From NCBI RefSeq assembly GCF_016597725.1, contig NZ_VCGY01000001.1:1-64000 (forward strand): a stretch of DNA of 64,000 nucleotides, given 5' to 3'. Position 1 is the stretch's first letter; every line of letters begins with the position of its first letter. The translations under genes and the position numbers were made by a program. Source of the stretch: Marinobacter sp. 1-4A. Its GTDB lineage: Bacteria; Pseudomonadota; Gammaproteobacteria; Pseudomonadales; Oleiphilaceae. The notes under the pieces were generated by a model. The model was not told the origin of the DNA and made no database searches. It saw only the letters and a program-made list of their open reading frames with translations. Below, piece after piece: positions 1 through 8,400 of the stretch.

Positions 1-103
1 CGACATAATCTGCAAACAGCAAATAGTCCTCTGACTTGCCATAGACAACAAAGTCATCAATCAATCCATTTGGCCGGAACATTTGCCTTGCTTCGATTCT
101 CAC
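1..103 (-). CDS. Partial integron-cassette gene, unknown product
   Basis: An open frame starts with GTG at 103, seven bases after an AGGTGAG Shine-Dalgarno, and runs off the left edge for 34 codons. It begins just inside the cassette border (GTTAGGT core at 113-119 on this strand), which is where cassette genes usually start. The visible peptide begins VRIEARQMF and is rich in acidic and aromatic residues. I do not recognise the family. An internal ATG at residue 8 is an alternative start. Confidence 0.5.
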   Translation of the reverse strand, partial: MRIEARQMFRPNGLIDDFVVYGKSEDYLLFADYV

Positions 104-112
104 GACTGTCTC

Positions 113-202
113 ACCTAACGCTGAAGGTAACCGGCACCGAAGCGCAGCGAAGGGAACCAAAAGCAGTAAGCTTTTGGTGTCCGGTTGACCGTCTGGTTAG
201 CT
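113..202 (-). other. attC recombination site 1 (about 90 bp)
   Basis: Read on the minus strand the site runs from AGCTAAC to GTTAGGT. The outer parts pair imperfectly (a shared AACCGG block flanked by CTAAC/GTTAG cores), and an inner stem-loop contains CCAAAAGC/GCTTTTGG. Terminal cores of the form RYYYAAC/GTTRRRY plus imperfect dyad symmetry are the defining attC features. The GTTAGGT core fits the consensus fully. Confidence 0.8.
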
Positions 203-535
203 GGGGGTAATTGTGAAGACCATTCCCTGGCAACCAACATGACGACCTACTCCGCTGCCCTTACACCAGCACCTGCCAGTACGCCGTAATTAAAACCACC
301 GCAAACGATGCGCCGAATGAACCTGAACTTGAGATTAGCAGATCCGGAACCAGATTTTCGTGGACGGCCCCACACGGCTAACACCGATTTTTAAACAAAC
401 ATTTGCGATCAATTGAGCTGCCAGCATGACGCCAAACTTGCGGGCCTTGGCAGCATCACCGTGCTGTCGGTTTTGCTACCCATTTGCGGCCAAGGCCACT
501 GGCACCAAACCACCAAAAAGGAACAAAGCACTACC
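203..535 (-). other. Cassette without a convincing ORF
   Basis: This 333-base stretch between two attC sites is one cassette body. On the cassette-sense strand the longest frames are short. One frame reads as a small hydrophobic peptide (LFLFGGLVPVALAANG), is stopped by TAG, then continues as FGVMLAAQLIANVCLKIG. That could be a decayed small membrane-protein gene, but the reading is weak. A GTG-started 43-codon frame also exists. I see no clear ribosome site for either. Confidence 0.4.
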
Positions 536-594
536 AGCTAACGCCTACAGCAGGCGCGCCGCTTTTTGGCGTCGCTTGCCTGTACTTGTTAGCA
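536..594 (-). other. attC recombination site 2 (59 bp)
   Basis: On the minus strand it runs from TGCTAAC to GTTAGCT. The arms TACAGGC and GCCTGCTGTA pair imperfectly around a short GCGACGCC/GGCGCGCC inner region, the form of short attC sites. The acetyltransferase gene enters it and terminates inside at 545, which fixes the orientation of this cassette. Confidence 0.85.
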
Positions 595-1066
595 GTTGAT
601 ATCTAGCCACCTTAAAGTTCGGCATTTCTTTTAAATCTACAAAGTCGAAGCCGCACTGCTGGTAGAAGCGATGGAGTTCTGACCGGTCGTCACAGTCCAA
701 GCGAAGCCAGCTAAGGCCTCTAGCATCGGCAGCTCGAAGAACCTTTGAGACCGCTATTATCCCGTTTCCTTTGCCCTGAAAAGTTGGATCGAGAGCGAGT
801 TTGTGTACGAACAAACTATCATTCTCATTGATTTCAGGCCAAAACATTGGATCGGACTTTTGAAGGAAGACCACTCCAATGCGCCTATCATTTAGCATCA
901 AAAAGTGAAGGTCCTCCAGACTGTAGGACTCTTTCAGACCCTGCATCGATACTTGATCCATCGTCCACAAATGCCGACCTAAATGCGCTAGACGATCGAC
1001 GACTCGACACAGAATTTCTGAAGCGTTGGTCCAGTCACTGCTTTTTGTAGCTTTCGCTATGTCCAT
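545..1066 (-). CDS. GNAT-family N-acetyltransferase (cassette gene)
   Basis: A 173-residue protein with the acetyl-CoA-binding motif A at about residues 87-120 (VHKLALDPTFQGKGNG, including the Q-x-x-G-x-G loop), followed by a C-terminal FYQQCGF motif B. GNAT enzymes move an acetyl group from acetyl-CoA to an amine on a small molecule or protein; the substrate here cannot be read from sequence. The ATG at 1066 is preceded by AGGAAG at eight bases. The start lies 12 bases inside the cassette border and the stop falls within attC site 2, so the gene is carried as a single first-position cassette. GNAT genes, including aminoglycoside acetyltransferases, are common integron cargo, but no resistance-type signature is evident. 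Confidence 0.85.
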   Translation of the reverse strand: MDIAKATKSSDWTNASEILCRVVDRLAHLGRHLWTMDQVSMQGLKESYSLEDLHFLMLNDRRIGVVFLQKSDPMFWPEINENDSLFVHKLALDPTFQGKGNGIIAVSKVLRAADARGLSWLRLDCDDRSELHRFYQQCGFDFVDLKEMPNFKVARYQLLTSTGKRRQKAARLL

Positions 1067-1077
1067 GAGCTACTTCC

Positions 1078-1150
1078 TGCTAACAGCAATTAGACTGATG
1101 CCTCAGTGATTGCAGAAATTTGACCGTTGCATGATTACGGACTTTCCGAA
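1078..1150 (-). other. Probable attI site (core at 1078-1084)
   Basis: The minus-strand core GTTAGCA marks the left-reading border of the first cassette. There is no second core and no dyad to the right, so this is not an attC. Its position between the first cassette and the divergent integrase start is that of attI. The outer boundary is a guess. Confidence 0.6.
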
Positions 1151-1222
1151 TCCGGGTACACCAATCAAAAACCCATAAAACAAAAGCTTAGCCCAGTTTT
1201 CATCGTTCTACTACGTAATCAT

Positions 1223-1252
1223 TTGACTTCTGTGATCCACGCCAACAATAAT
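1223..1252 (+). promoter_or_regulatory. Candidate integrase promoter
   Basis: TTGACT (1223-1228) and AATAAT (1247-1252) are separated by 18 bases and point toward the integrase start at 1293. The predicted start of transcription falls inside the LexA box just downstream, a layout suited to repression. Confidence 0.5.
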
Positions 1253-1253
1253 A

Positions 1254-1269
1254 CTGTTCAAATATACAG
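1254..1269. promoter_or_regulatory. LexA (SOS) box upstream of intI
   Basis: The 16-mer CTGTTCAAATATACAG matches the gammaproteobacterial LexA form CTGT-N8-ACAG exactly in both half-sites. Integron integrase promoters are known LexA targets in Vibrio and in mobile integrons. It lies 24 bases before the start codon. Confidence 0.8.
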
Positions 1270-1292
1270 CTTTATCTGGCAAGGAGCCTAAA

Positions 1293-1364
1293 ATGCAAGG
1301 AAAGCAGCCGCGCCTCCGCGATCAAGTTCGCGCAGTTATCCGCGTAGATCACTACAGCATTAAC
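1293..1364 (+). pseudogene. intI: Integron integrase, first ~24 codons only
   Basis: After a strong AAGGAG ribosome site the frame reads MQGKQPRLRDQVRAVIR followed by VDHYSIN. The pattern P-R-L-x-D-Q-V-R-x-x-I-R-x-x-H-Y-S-I is the N-terminus of integron integrases (tyrosine recombinases of about 320 residues). The similarity stops at codon 24, where attC site 3 begins; the frame then runs through attC sequence to a stop at 1484. None of the catalytic R-H-R-Y residues are present, so the gene is dead. The LexA box upstream and the divergent cassettes support the identification. Confidence 0.75.
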
Positions 1365-1432
1365 GCTTGGCTCTGCGGTATGCCGGAGCGCCAGCGTAGG
1401 TGCGTCCGACAACAGCCACTTGTTTGTTACCC
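1358..1432 (-). other. attC site 3, joined to the integrase gene
   Basis: On the minus strand it starts GGGTAACAAACAAGTGGCTG and ends AGAGCCAAGCGTTAATG. TGGCT/AGCCA and TAAC/GTTA pair as outer arms. The last bases TTAATG belong equally to the integrase codons for S-I-N, so the junction lies at the G/TT position where integron integrases cut. Confidence 0.7.
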
Positions 1433-1588
1433 GAGCAACGTCACAGGCAAAATTAGGAGGGTTTCGAAGGTACAGTTGAAATAACGAATTGGATGCACCC
1501 GAGATCCCCACCACACTCACAGCAGCTATCTCGGGTTACAATGCAAAGCTAGTCTAGTGATAAACGACCCTGAATAGGCCGGTGGACA

Positions 1589-2176
1589 TCACTGGTAGTA
1601 GGCGTTCTCGGTTTGGGTATGATCCGTCACATCACGAACCGCCGTAATTTCGGGCACTCTGTCTTTAAGTGTGGTTTCCACACCCTGCTTAAGAGTAAGG
1701 CTAACAGCTGAACAGCCCTGACAGCCGCCACCAAAGCGAAGTACAGCAACCGACTCGTCAACGATCTCTACCAGTGATACATCGCCACCATGAGCGGCTA
1801 GATTCGGGTTAATTTCCGAAGCCAGCACATAGTTCACCCGGTCGGGCAAAGGCGCGTTTTCGTCTACGCTCGGTACTTTTGCGTTCGGTGCTTTGATGGT
1901 CAGCTGGCCGCCCATTTGATCCTTGGAGTAGTCCACGTAGGCTTCTTCAAGGAAAGGTACGGAGTTGTGATCCAAATACAGCGTGAACTTTTGGAGGTCC
2001 ACCTGCTCATCCGTGGGCACAATCTCATTAGGCGGGCAGTAAGCCAAGCAGGTTTCAGCATTTTTGGTGCCCGGCTGGGTTACGAAAATTCGCACTCCCA
2101 TGCCTTCCACATCCTGCTTTTCGATAAGTTGTGCAAGATAATCCCGTGCGGGATCTGTCACAGTAACCAATGCCAT
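1589..2176 (-). CDS. nfuA: Fe-S biogenesis protein NfuA
   Basis: A 195-residue protein of normal NfuA length. The N-terminal half is a degenerate A-type scaffold domain; the C-terminal Nfu domain carries the cluster-binding C-x-x-C in [10 protein letters not shown]. NfuA receives and delivers [4Fe-4S] clusters, especially under oxidative stress or low iron. The gene is divergent from metH, with a 241-base spacer that carries a perfect 11-bp inverted repeat (see that entry). The ATG start gives [14 protein letters not shown]. It lies directly beside the integron remnant, so this spot marks the integron's chromosomal flank. Confidence 0.95.
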   Translation of the reverse strand: MALVTVTDPARDYLAQLIEKQDVEGMGVRIFVTQPGTKNAETCLAYCPPNEIVPTDEQVDLQKFTLYLDHNSVPFLEEAYVDYSKDQMGGQLTIKAPNAKVPSVDENAPLPDRVNYVLASEINPNLAAHGGDVSLVEIVDESVAVLRFGGGCQGCSAVSLTLKQGVETTLKDRVPEITAVRDVTDHTQTENAYYQ

Positions 2177-2205
2177 GTTTTCAACCCGTTGGTAAGTTTG
2201 ACTTC

Positions 2206-2260
2206 ATTTTAAGGGAGTTTGTGGCAACATGAAAGACCAAGTAATTTAGTTGGTCTTTCA
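2206..2260 (-). promoter_or_regulatory. nfuA promoter region with candidate IscR-type operator
   Basis: A perfect inverted repeat TGAAAGACCAA (2230-2240) / TTGGTCTTTCA (2250-2260) has a 9-base spacer. On the minus strand TAAAAT (2206-2211) can serve as -10, and the -35 position then overlaps the nearer arm. The CC-N13-GG spacing matches that of type 2 IscR sites, although inner bases differ from consensus. nfuA control by IscR is known in Pseudomonas. The assignment is inference. Confidence 0.45.
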
Positions 2261-2417
2261 CAGACTAGTGATTTTCACCTACTATAAGCCGGGCTCACGA
2301 ACTTGACCCAAGTAAAGAATTGCTGGGCACGCACTACGACTGGCCCTCGCATTTTTGCTATGATCCCGCGCCATTGAACCTAATACGCCGTTAATGACGA
2401 CATCCGGAATACTGACT

Positions 2418-5400
2418 ATGACCGATCGCAACACTCGCCTGAAACAACTTCACAAAGCCCTGCAAGAGCGCATTGTGATACTCGATGGCGGCATGGGAAC
2501 CATGATCCAGAACCTGCAACTGGACGAACAAGCGTTCCGGGGCGATCGGTTCGCCAATTACGACCGTGAGGTAAAAGGTAATAACGACCTTCTTAACATC
2601 ACCCAGCCTTCCCTGCTGCGAAACATACACGCGGACTACTTGGACGCTGGTGCGGATATTATCGAAACCAATACCTTTAACTCAACTCGCGTGTCCCAGT
2701 CGGACTACGGTCTTGAGGAAATTTCCAAAGAGCTAAACGTGGCCGCCGCAAAGCTGGCAAGACAGGTTGCGGATGAATACACCGCTAAAACCCCCTCCAA
2801 GCCGAGGTTTGTAGCAGGCGCTGTTGGTCCCACTTCGCGAACGGCATCGCTCTCACCGGATGTGAACAACCCCGGTTATCGCAACACAGATTTCCAAAGC
2901 CTGGTAGACAACTACTATGAATCGGTAGAGGGTCTGGTGGAAGGCGGTTGCGATATTATCCTCATCGAAACCATTTTCGATACGCTTAACGCAAAGGCCT
3001 GCATTTACGCTACCCAGCAGTACTTTGAAGACAGCGGTGTCGAGCTGCCCATCATGATTTCGGGCACCATAACCGACGCCTCTGGCCGCACACTGTCGGG
3101 CCAAACCACCGAAGCTTTCTGGAACTCCGTAGCTCACTCACGGCCAATTTCGGTTGGGCTTAACTGCGCTCTGGGGGCAGACGCTCTTCGCCCCTATGTG
3201 GAAGAGCTGTCAGGCAAAGCTGAAACCTACGTAAGTGCCCACCCTAATGCTGGCCTACCTAACGAGTTTGGCGAATACGACCAAACACCCGAAGAAATGG
3301 CCGAAATCATTGAAGGTTTCGCGCGTGACGGATTTCTTAACATTATAGGTGGCTGCTGCGGTTCCCGTCCGGAGCATATCGAAGCCATAGCCAAAGCCGT
3401 ATCAAAGTACCCTCCCCGCAAAATTCCAGAACGCCCGAAAGCCCTGCGGCTTTCAGGTTTGGAGCCTTTTACCGGTGATGAAAACACCCTATTTATCAAC
3501 GTTGGTGAGCGCACCAACGTAACCGGCTCCAAGCGATTCCTCCGCCTCATTAAAGAGGAACAGTACGAAGAAGCATTAAGCGTTGCGCGGGATCAGGTCG
3601 AAAACGGCGCTCAGATTATTGATATCAACATGGATGAAGGCATGTTGGATTCCAAGGAGGTAATGGTCACCTTCTTGAATCTGGTCGCATCGGAGCCGGA
3701 TATCTCCCGTGTGCCGATCATGCTCGACTCGTCCAAGTGGGAAGTCATCGAAGCAGGGCTGCGCTGCATCCAAGGCAAAGCAGTAGTGAACTCTATCAGC
3801 TTGAAGGAAGGCGAAGAGGAGTTCATCAAGCGCGCACGCGACTGCATGAGGTACGGTGCCGCTGTCGTGGTGATGGCCTTTGACGAGGACGGTCAGGCAG
3901 ATACGTTTGAGCGTAAAACGGAAATCTGTAAGCGCTCCTATGATGTTCTGGTCAGCATTGGCTTCAATCCGGGCGACATTATTTTCGACCCCAACGTGTT
4001 TGCCATCGCAACAGGCATCGAAGAACACAACAACTACGCGGTTGATTACATAAACGCCTGTCGCTGGATTCGCGAGAACCTACCCCATGCTTCCATCTCA
4101 GGTGGCGTGAGCAACGTGTCTTTCTCCTTCCGCGGCAATGATGTCGTTCGGGAAGCCATCCATTCGGTGTTCCTGTACCACGCAATTAAAGCTGGCATGA
4201 ACATGGGCATCGTAAATCCTGGCCAACTGGTTATTTACGATGAGATTGAACCAGAACTAAAAGAACTGGTTGAAGACGTTGTGCTAAACCGCCGCGACGA
4301 CGCTACGGACCGATTGTTGGAGATTGCCGAACGCTATAAAGGCAAAGGCGGCAAAACCCAGGAAGAAGATCTTGCCTGGCGCGAGTGGCCAGTCATCAAG
4401 CGGTTAGAGCACTCGCTTGTGAAGGGCATCACCAACTTTATTATTGAAGACACAGAAGAATGCCGACAGCAGGCCGAGCGCCCCATTCACGTTATTGAAG
4501 GCCCGCTAATGGACGGGATGAACGTGGTGGGCGACCTGTTTGGCGACGGCAAAATGTTCCTGCCTCAGGTGGTTAAAAGTGCCCGAGTGATGAAACAGGC
4601 CGTGGCCCACCTGATTCCGTTTATAGAAGCAGAAAAATCCGAAGACCAGCAAGCCAAAGGTAAAATCCTGATGGCCACGGTCAAGGGTGATGTGCACGAT
4701 ATAGGGAAAAATATCGTAGGCGTGGTACTGCAGTGCAACAACTATGAAGTCATCGACCTTGGCGTTATGGTACCCAGCGATAAAATTCTGGCCGCAGCCA
4801 AGGAACATAACGTGGACATCATAGGCTTGAGCGGCCTAATTACACCATCATTGGACGAAATGGTGCATGTTGCCCGCGAAATGCAACGCTTGGATTTCCA
4901 CCTGCCATTAATGATTGGCGGTGCAACCACGTCCAAGGCGCATACCGCCGTAAAAATTGAGCCTCATTACAAGAACGACATTGCACTGTATGTTTCGGAT
5001 GCATCCCGGTGTGTGAATGTGGCCTCGCAACTGCTGAGTAAAACCGCCAAGGCAAAGCTGGTGAGCGACGCGCGCGAGGAATACGACATGATTCGGGAGC
5101 GCCGCAAACAGCGTGGTGATCGCACCAAGCTTGTCAGTTTAAAAGAGGCTCGCGCCCGGGCGCCGGAAATCAACTTTGAAAACTACGTGCCACCCAAGCC
5201 CACGTTTACAGGCACCCGGTTGTTTGAAGAATACGATTTGAGTGAACTGGAGCCCTACATCGACTGGACGCCGTTCTTTATCTCATGGGATATTGCTGGC
5301 AAATACCCACAGGTGTTTGATGATCCAAAACGTGGAGAGGCAGCCCACAATCTATTTGATGACGCCCAGATTATTCTTCGCAAAATGATTGATGAGAAGC

Positions 5401-6116
5401 GTGTAACTGCTTCTGGCGTAATAGGTTTCTGGCCCGCACATCGCCGCGGTGATGATATTGTCGTCTACAAAGACGAAAGCCGCAGCGAAGAGCTAACCAC
5501 CTTGCACCATTTGCGACAGCAGGACGACAAGGCTCCGAACAAGTCGATGATGGCCCTCTCGGACTTTGTGGCGGAAGAAGGGTCAGAACACTGCGATTAC
5601 ATCGGCGGGTTTGCCGTAACTACTGGCATTGGCGCGGAAGAAATGTCGCTGGAATACAAAAATGCCAACGACGACTACAACGCGATTATGGTTAAAGCGC
5701 TAGCCGACCGCTTGGCAGAAGCTTTTGCAGAGCGCATGCACGAACGGGTTCGTAAAGAGTTCTGGGCCTACAACCGCGATGAGCAACTCGCAAACGAAGA
5801 CCTGATTAAAGAGCGGTACCACGGAATTCGACCGGCTCCCGGCTACCCTGCCTGCCCGGATCACACTGAAAAAGCGACCCTGTTTACGCTCCTTGATGCC
5901 ACCGCACAAACAGGCATCGAAATTACAGAAAGCTTTGCAATGTTTCCGACTGCCGCGGTTTCCGGTTGGTACTTCTCCCACCCTGAGTCGAAGTTTTTCT
6001 CAGTCGGTAAAATTGGCGTGGATCAGGTTGAAGACTATGCTGAGCGTAAAGGTCTTTCCAAAGCGGAAGCTGAACGTTGGCTGGCACCGAGCCTTGCCTA
6101 CGATCCTGCGGAGTAA
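2418..6116 (+). CDS. metH: Cobalamin-dependent methionine synthase
   Basis: Transfers the methyl group of 5-methyl-tetrahydrofolate to homocysteine through methylcobalamin, forming methionine. All four modules are present: a homocysteine domain with zinc ligands near C250, C313 and C314 (GLNC, GGCCGS); a pterin domain ([12 protein letters not shown]); a cobalamin domain whose DVHDIGKN motif places the axial histidine at residue 760; and a C-terminal AdoMet reactivation domain ([15 protein letters not shown]). Length about 1232 is typical. I prefer ATG 2418, which has GGAA eight bases upstream and gives an N-terminus of usual length; ATG 2394 in frame is the alternative. No cobalamin riboswitch is visible upstream. 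DUF2970 follows in the same direction. Confidence 0.97.
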   Translation: MTDRNTRLKQLHKALQERIVILDGGMGTMIQNLQLDEQAFRGDRFANYDREVKGNNDLLNITQPSLLRNIHADYLDAGADIIETNTFNSTRVSQSDYGLEEISKELNVAAAKLARQVADEYTAKTPSKPRFVAGAVGPTSRTASLSPDVNNPGYRNTDFQSLVDNYYESVEGLVEGGCDIILIETIFDTLNAKACIYATQQYFEDSGVELPIMISGTITDASGRTLSGQTTEAFWNSVAHSRPISVGLNCALGADALRPYVEELSGKAETYVSAHPNAGLPNEFGEYDQTPEEMAEIIEGFARDGFLNIIGGCCGSRPEHIEAIAKAVSKYPPRKIPERPKALRLSGLEPFTGDENTLFINVGERTNVTGSKRFLRLIKEEQYEEALSVARDQVENGAQIIDINMDEGMLDSKEVMVTFLNLVASEPDISRVPIMLDSSKWEVIEAGLRCIQGKAVVNSISLKEGEEEFIKRARDCMRYGAAVVVMAFDEDGQADTFERKTEICKRSYDVLVSIGFNPGDIIFDPNVFAIATGIEEHNNYAVDYINACRWIRENLPHASISGGVSNVSFSFRGNDVVREAIHSVFLYHAIKAGMNMGIVNPGQLVIYDEIEPELKELVEDVVLNRRDDATDRLLEIAERYKGKGGKTQEEDLAWREWPVIKRLEHSLVKGITNFIIEDTEECRQQAERPIHVIEGPLMDGMNVVGDLFGDGKMFLPQVVKSARVMKQAVAHLIPFIEAEKSEDQQAKGKILMATVKGDVHDIGKNIVGVVLQCNNYEVIDLGVMVPSDKILAAAKEHNVDIIGLSGLITPSLDEMVHVAREMQRLDFHLPLMIGGATTSKAHTAVKIEPHYKNDIALYVSDASRCVNVASQLLSKTAKAKLVSDAREEYDMIRERRKQRGDRTKLVSLKEARARAPEINFENYVPPKPTFTGTRLFEEYDLSELEPYIDWTPFFISWDIAGKYPQVFDDPKRGEAAHNLFDDAQIILRKMIDEKRVTASGVIGFWPAHRRGDDIVVYKDESRSEELTTLHHLRQQDDKAPNKSMMALSDFVAEEGSEHCDYIGGFAVTTGIGAEEMSLEYKNANDDYNAIMVKALADRLAEAFAERMHERVRKEFWAYNRDEQLANEDLIKERYHGIRPAPGYPACPDHTEKATLFTLLDATAQTGIEITESFAMFPTAAVSGWYFSHPESKFFSVGKIGVDQVEDYAERKGLSKAEAERWLAPSLAYDPAE

Positions 6117-6149
6117 AGACAAGGCTCACACGCGGACAGGATGGGGTAT

Positions 6150-6386
6150 ATGACAAATTCGCCGAACATAGAGAGCAATAAAAAGAAAAACCCACAGGGG
6201 CCCGGCATTTTAAAAGTCATGCAAAGCGTAGCTGCCGGCGCTCTGGGCGTTCAGTCCAGTAAGCGCCGCGAAGAGGACTTTGGCAGTCACAGCCCTTGGC
6301 CCTACATCATTGGAGGCCTGTTATTCACAGGCCTTTTCATAGGCACACTCGTTTTGGTTGTACAGGTGGTTTTATCCGGCCAGTAA
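6150..6386 (+). CDS. DUF2970 small inner-membrane protein
   Basis: About 78 residues. A basic N-terminal stretch is followed by MQSVAAGALGVQSSKRREEDF, then a serine-proline-tryptophan junction and one hydrophobic helix (about residues 50-73). This is the pattern of the DUF2970 family, whose function is unknown. ATG 6150 has GGATGGGG just upstream and is preferred over ATG 6141. It lies 33 bases after metH and is probably cotranscribed. The stop codon sits in a hairpin shared with the small gene on the other strand. Confidence 0.75.
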   Translation: MTNSPNIESNKKKNPQGPGILKVMQSVAAGALGVQSSKRREEDFGSHSPWPYIIGGLLFTGLFIGTLVLVVQVVLSGQ

Positions 6387-6397
6387 TCTTACTGGCC
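6378..6397. repeat. Hairpin containing the stop codons of two convergent small genes
   Basis: GGCCAGTAA and TTACTGGCC form a near-perfect 20-base palindrome. The TAA of each convergent gene lies within one arm, and both proteins end in Gly-Gln. No T-run follows on either strand, so it is not a standard intrinsic terminator. Confidence 0.7.
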
Positions 6398-6493
6398 AGC
6401 TACCCAAACCACTGCAAATGTAACAACCAGCGCAATAATCACTACAGATGCTATTGCATCAGCACTGCTGTCTGACCGCATTAAGTTCTTCAT
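6389..6493 (-). CDS. 34-residue single-helix membrane peptide
   Basis: An ORF reads MKNLMRSDSSADAIASVV and continues as IIALVVTFAVVWVAGQ. An ideal AAGGAG lies seven bases before the ATG. Residues 13-31 form one hydrophobic helix with a short charged N-terminus, so an inner-membrane microprotein is likely. It is shorter than usual ORF cut-offs and would be missed by standard callers. I do not recognise it. It converges on the DUF2970 gene, another single-helix protein, and shares an overlapping hairpin at the 3' end. Confidence 0.6.
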   Translation of the reverse strand: MKNLMRSDSSADAIASVVIIALVVTFAVVWVAGQ

Positions 6494-6747
6494 TACCTAC
6501 TCCTTGTGCAGAGTCTGCCAATTATGCATTACCCGAAATAAGCTCCCACCTCGGTCGCTCCTTATCAGTAAAGCAGCAAATTGATATTCGTCCAGCCCGC
6601 AATGAACTGCCTTATCGCCTTAATCGATAAACATATCTTGAAATAATCGTTTCTAGAATAAGGGGTGCCTGTTATCCTTCGTTTCAGATATAAGGCACAG
6701 ATGTTCTGGCGCCTGCCATTACGACGCTATTTTTAGGACTTTCCTCT

Positions 6748-8400
6748 ATGTACGTATATGACGAACACGATCGGCAGATGGCTGCCGAGCGGGTTGCACA
6801 ATTCCGTGACCAGACCGAACGCGCACTGGCTGGAGAGCTGGCAGAAGATGAATTTTTGCCCCTGCGCCTGCAGAACGGGCTCTATGTTCAGCGGCTTGCA
6901 CCCATGCTGCGTATTTGTGTGCCCTACGGCATGCTGCGCTCTGTTCAGCTGCGTCGTCTGGCACGTATTACAAGGGATTACGATAAAGGCTATGCGCACT
7001 TTACAACCCGCCAGAACGTGCAGCTAAACTGGCCAAATCTGGAAGATGTACCTGACATTTTAGCCGAATTGGCGGAAGTGGAAATGCATGCCAACCAAAC
7101 CAGTGGCAACTGCATTCGAAACACCACAACGGATCAGTTTGCGGGTGTGCAGTCCGATGAACTTACAGATCCGCGCCCCTATTGCGAAATCATTCGCCAG
7201 TGGTCTACGTTCCATCCGGAATTCGCGTATCTACCGAGAAAGTTCAAGGTTGCTGTCAACGCATCCGAAAAAACCGATAGAGCAGCGATACAGGTCCACG
7301 ATATAGGCCTTCAGATCGTTCGTAATGACGCCGGGGAACTGGGTTTCCGGGTACACGTAGGTGGAGGCCTTGGCCGCACACCCATGGTTGCGCCGGTTAT
7401 TCGTGAATTCCTGCCGGAGCTTGACCTGCTAACGTATCTGGAAGCCGTTCTCAGGGTGTATAACCGTTACGGTCGCCGCGATAATAAATTCAAAGCCCGC
7501 ATCAAGATTCTGGTTAAGGCCTTAACCCCGGCGGGGTTCGCAGAGAAAGTCGAAGCTGAGTGGGCACACATCAAGGACTCCCCTAGCCGCCTAACGCCTG
7601 AGGCCATCGCCCGCATTCAGGCCTACTTCACTGAGCCTGCCTATGCGGCGTTGGATAATGCAACGGATTTGCTTGCACGCCAGCGGTTCGAGAACCGAGC
7701 GTTTGATCAGTGGCTGCAGCACAATGTAGATACCCACAAAAAGCCCGGGTACGCCATTGTTTCACTAACCATGAAAAAAACCGGAACGCCACCAGGCGAT
7801 GTTACTGACCGGCAGCTCGAGCAGATTGCAGATCTGGCCGATGAGTACAGTTTTGGTGAAGTGCGGGTAACCCACCAGCAGAACGTGGTTTTAGCGGATG
7901 TGCGTCAGGATCGCTTGCTGGAGCTTTGGGAGCAGCTCGGTCCCATGGGTTTTGGCACTGCAAACCTGAACACGTTAACAGATATTATCTGCTGCCCTGG
8001 TGGTGATTTCTGCGCACTGGCCAACGCAAAATCGATTCCTGTGGCTGATGCCATCCAGCGCCGTTTCGACAATCTGGATTTCCTATACGATCTTGGCGAA
8101 ATCGATTTGAACATATCGGGTTGTATGAATGCCTGTGGCCATCACCACGTAGGAAACATCGGCGTTTTGGGTGTTGATAAAAAAGGTCAGGAGTTCTACC
8201 AAGTAAGCCTTGGTGGCGCTTCGCAGCACGATGCAACCATCGGCAAAATTCTGGGGCCTTCGTTTGCCCGAGATGATATGCCGGATGTGATCGCTAAGAT
8301 CATTGATGTGTATGTTAACAAGCGCACGGATGAGGAATCGTTTTTGGATACTTATCGTCGCGTAGGAATTGATCCTTTCAAGGAGCGGGTTTATGCCTGA
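6748..8400 (+). CDS. cysI: Assimilatory nitrite/sulfite reductase hemoprotein
   Basis: A 550-residue siroheme/[4Fe-4S] enzyme. It has two ferredoxin-like half-domains (HFTTRQNVQLNW near residue 73 and VRVTHQQNVVLADV near 375). The cluster cysteines C416-x5-C422 and C459-x3-C463 (CPGGDFC, CMNAC) bridge cluster and siroheme. It reduces sulfite to sulfide for cysteine and methionine synthesis; nitrite is the alternative substrate in this superfamily. The following DUF934 gene is its usual partner in Pseudomonas-type genomes and argues for the sulfite role. A dyad TTATCG-N7-CGATAA lies at 6612-6630 upstream, with no assigned regulator. Confidence 0.88.
   Translation: MYVYDEHDRQMAAERVAQFRDQTERALAGELAEDEFLPLRLQNGLYVQRLAPMLRICVPYGMLRSVQLRRLARITRDYDKGYAHFTTRQNVQLNWPNLEDVPDILAELAEVEMHANQTSGNCIRNTTTDQFAGVQSDELTDPRPYCEIIRQWSTFHPEFAYLPRKFKVAVNASEKTDRAAIQVHDIGLQIVRNDAGELGFRVHVGGGLGRTPMVAPVIREFLPELDLLTYLEAVLRVYNRYGRRDNKFKARIKILVKALTPAGFAEKVEAEWAHIKDSPSRLTPEAIARIQAYFTEPAYAALDNATDLLARQRFENRAFDQWLQHNVDTHKKPGYAIVSLTMKKTGTPPGDVTDRQLEQIADLADEYSFGEVRVTHQQNVVLADVRQDRLLELWEQLGPMGFGTANLNTLTDIICCPGGDFCALANAKSIPVADAIQRRFDNLDFLYDLGEIDLNISGCMNACGHHHVGNIGVLGVDKKGQEFYQVSLGGASQHDATIGKILGPSFARDDMPDVIAKIIDVYVNKRTDEESFLDTYRRVGIDPFKERVYA

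Larger units (their letters stand above)
1..1520 (-). mobile_element. Remnant of a chromosomal integron (proximal end of the cassette array)
   Basis: Cassettes are read leftward from an attI-like core near 1080. A truncated integrase start is read rightward from 1293 behind a LexA box. Three imperfect palindromes with terminal GTTAGC-type/GCTAAC-type cores (113-202, 536-594, 1358-1432) have attC form, and cassette coding sequences end inside two of them, as is usual for cassette genes. The divergent intI/array layout matches known integrons. The integrase body is missing, so the array is probably no longer mobile by its own enzyme. The left boundary is outside the window; the right boundary lies between about 1520 and nfuA. 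Confidence 0.8.
1272..1520 (-). pseudogene. Cassette gene fragment fused through attC site 3 into antisense intI
   Basis: The frame starts with GTG at 1520 (MSVVGISGASN) and passes through the attC at 1358-1432. It then reads on the antisense of the integrase fragment to a stop at 1272. The part before the attC looks like the tail of a cassette gene (VARVTNKWLL at the attC entry is a typical cassette C-terminus). I see no cassette-start core between 1520 and nfuA, so the gene is probably incomplete at its 5' side. Function unknown. Confidence 0.4.

Noticed and set aside
1100..1200. Minus-strand peptide with a Walker A-like GVPGFGKS next to attI
   Set aside because: The frame is only about 35 codons, begins after tandem TAG stops and has no start or ribosome site; it lies in the attI/intI promoter region and is probably chance or a relic.
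2261..2417. Cobalamin or SAH riboswitch before metH
   Set aside because: No B12-box or SAH-type conserved core could be found in the 150-base leader.
6378..6397. Intrinsic terminator
   Set aside because: A palindrome is present but no T-run follows on either strand and the loop is only two bases.
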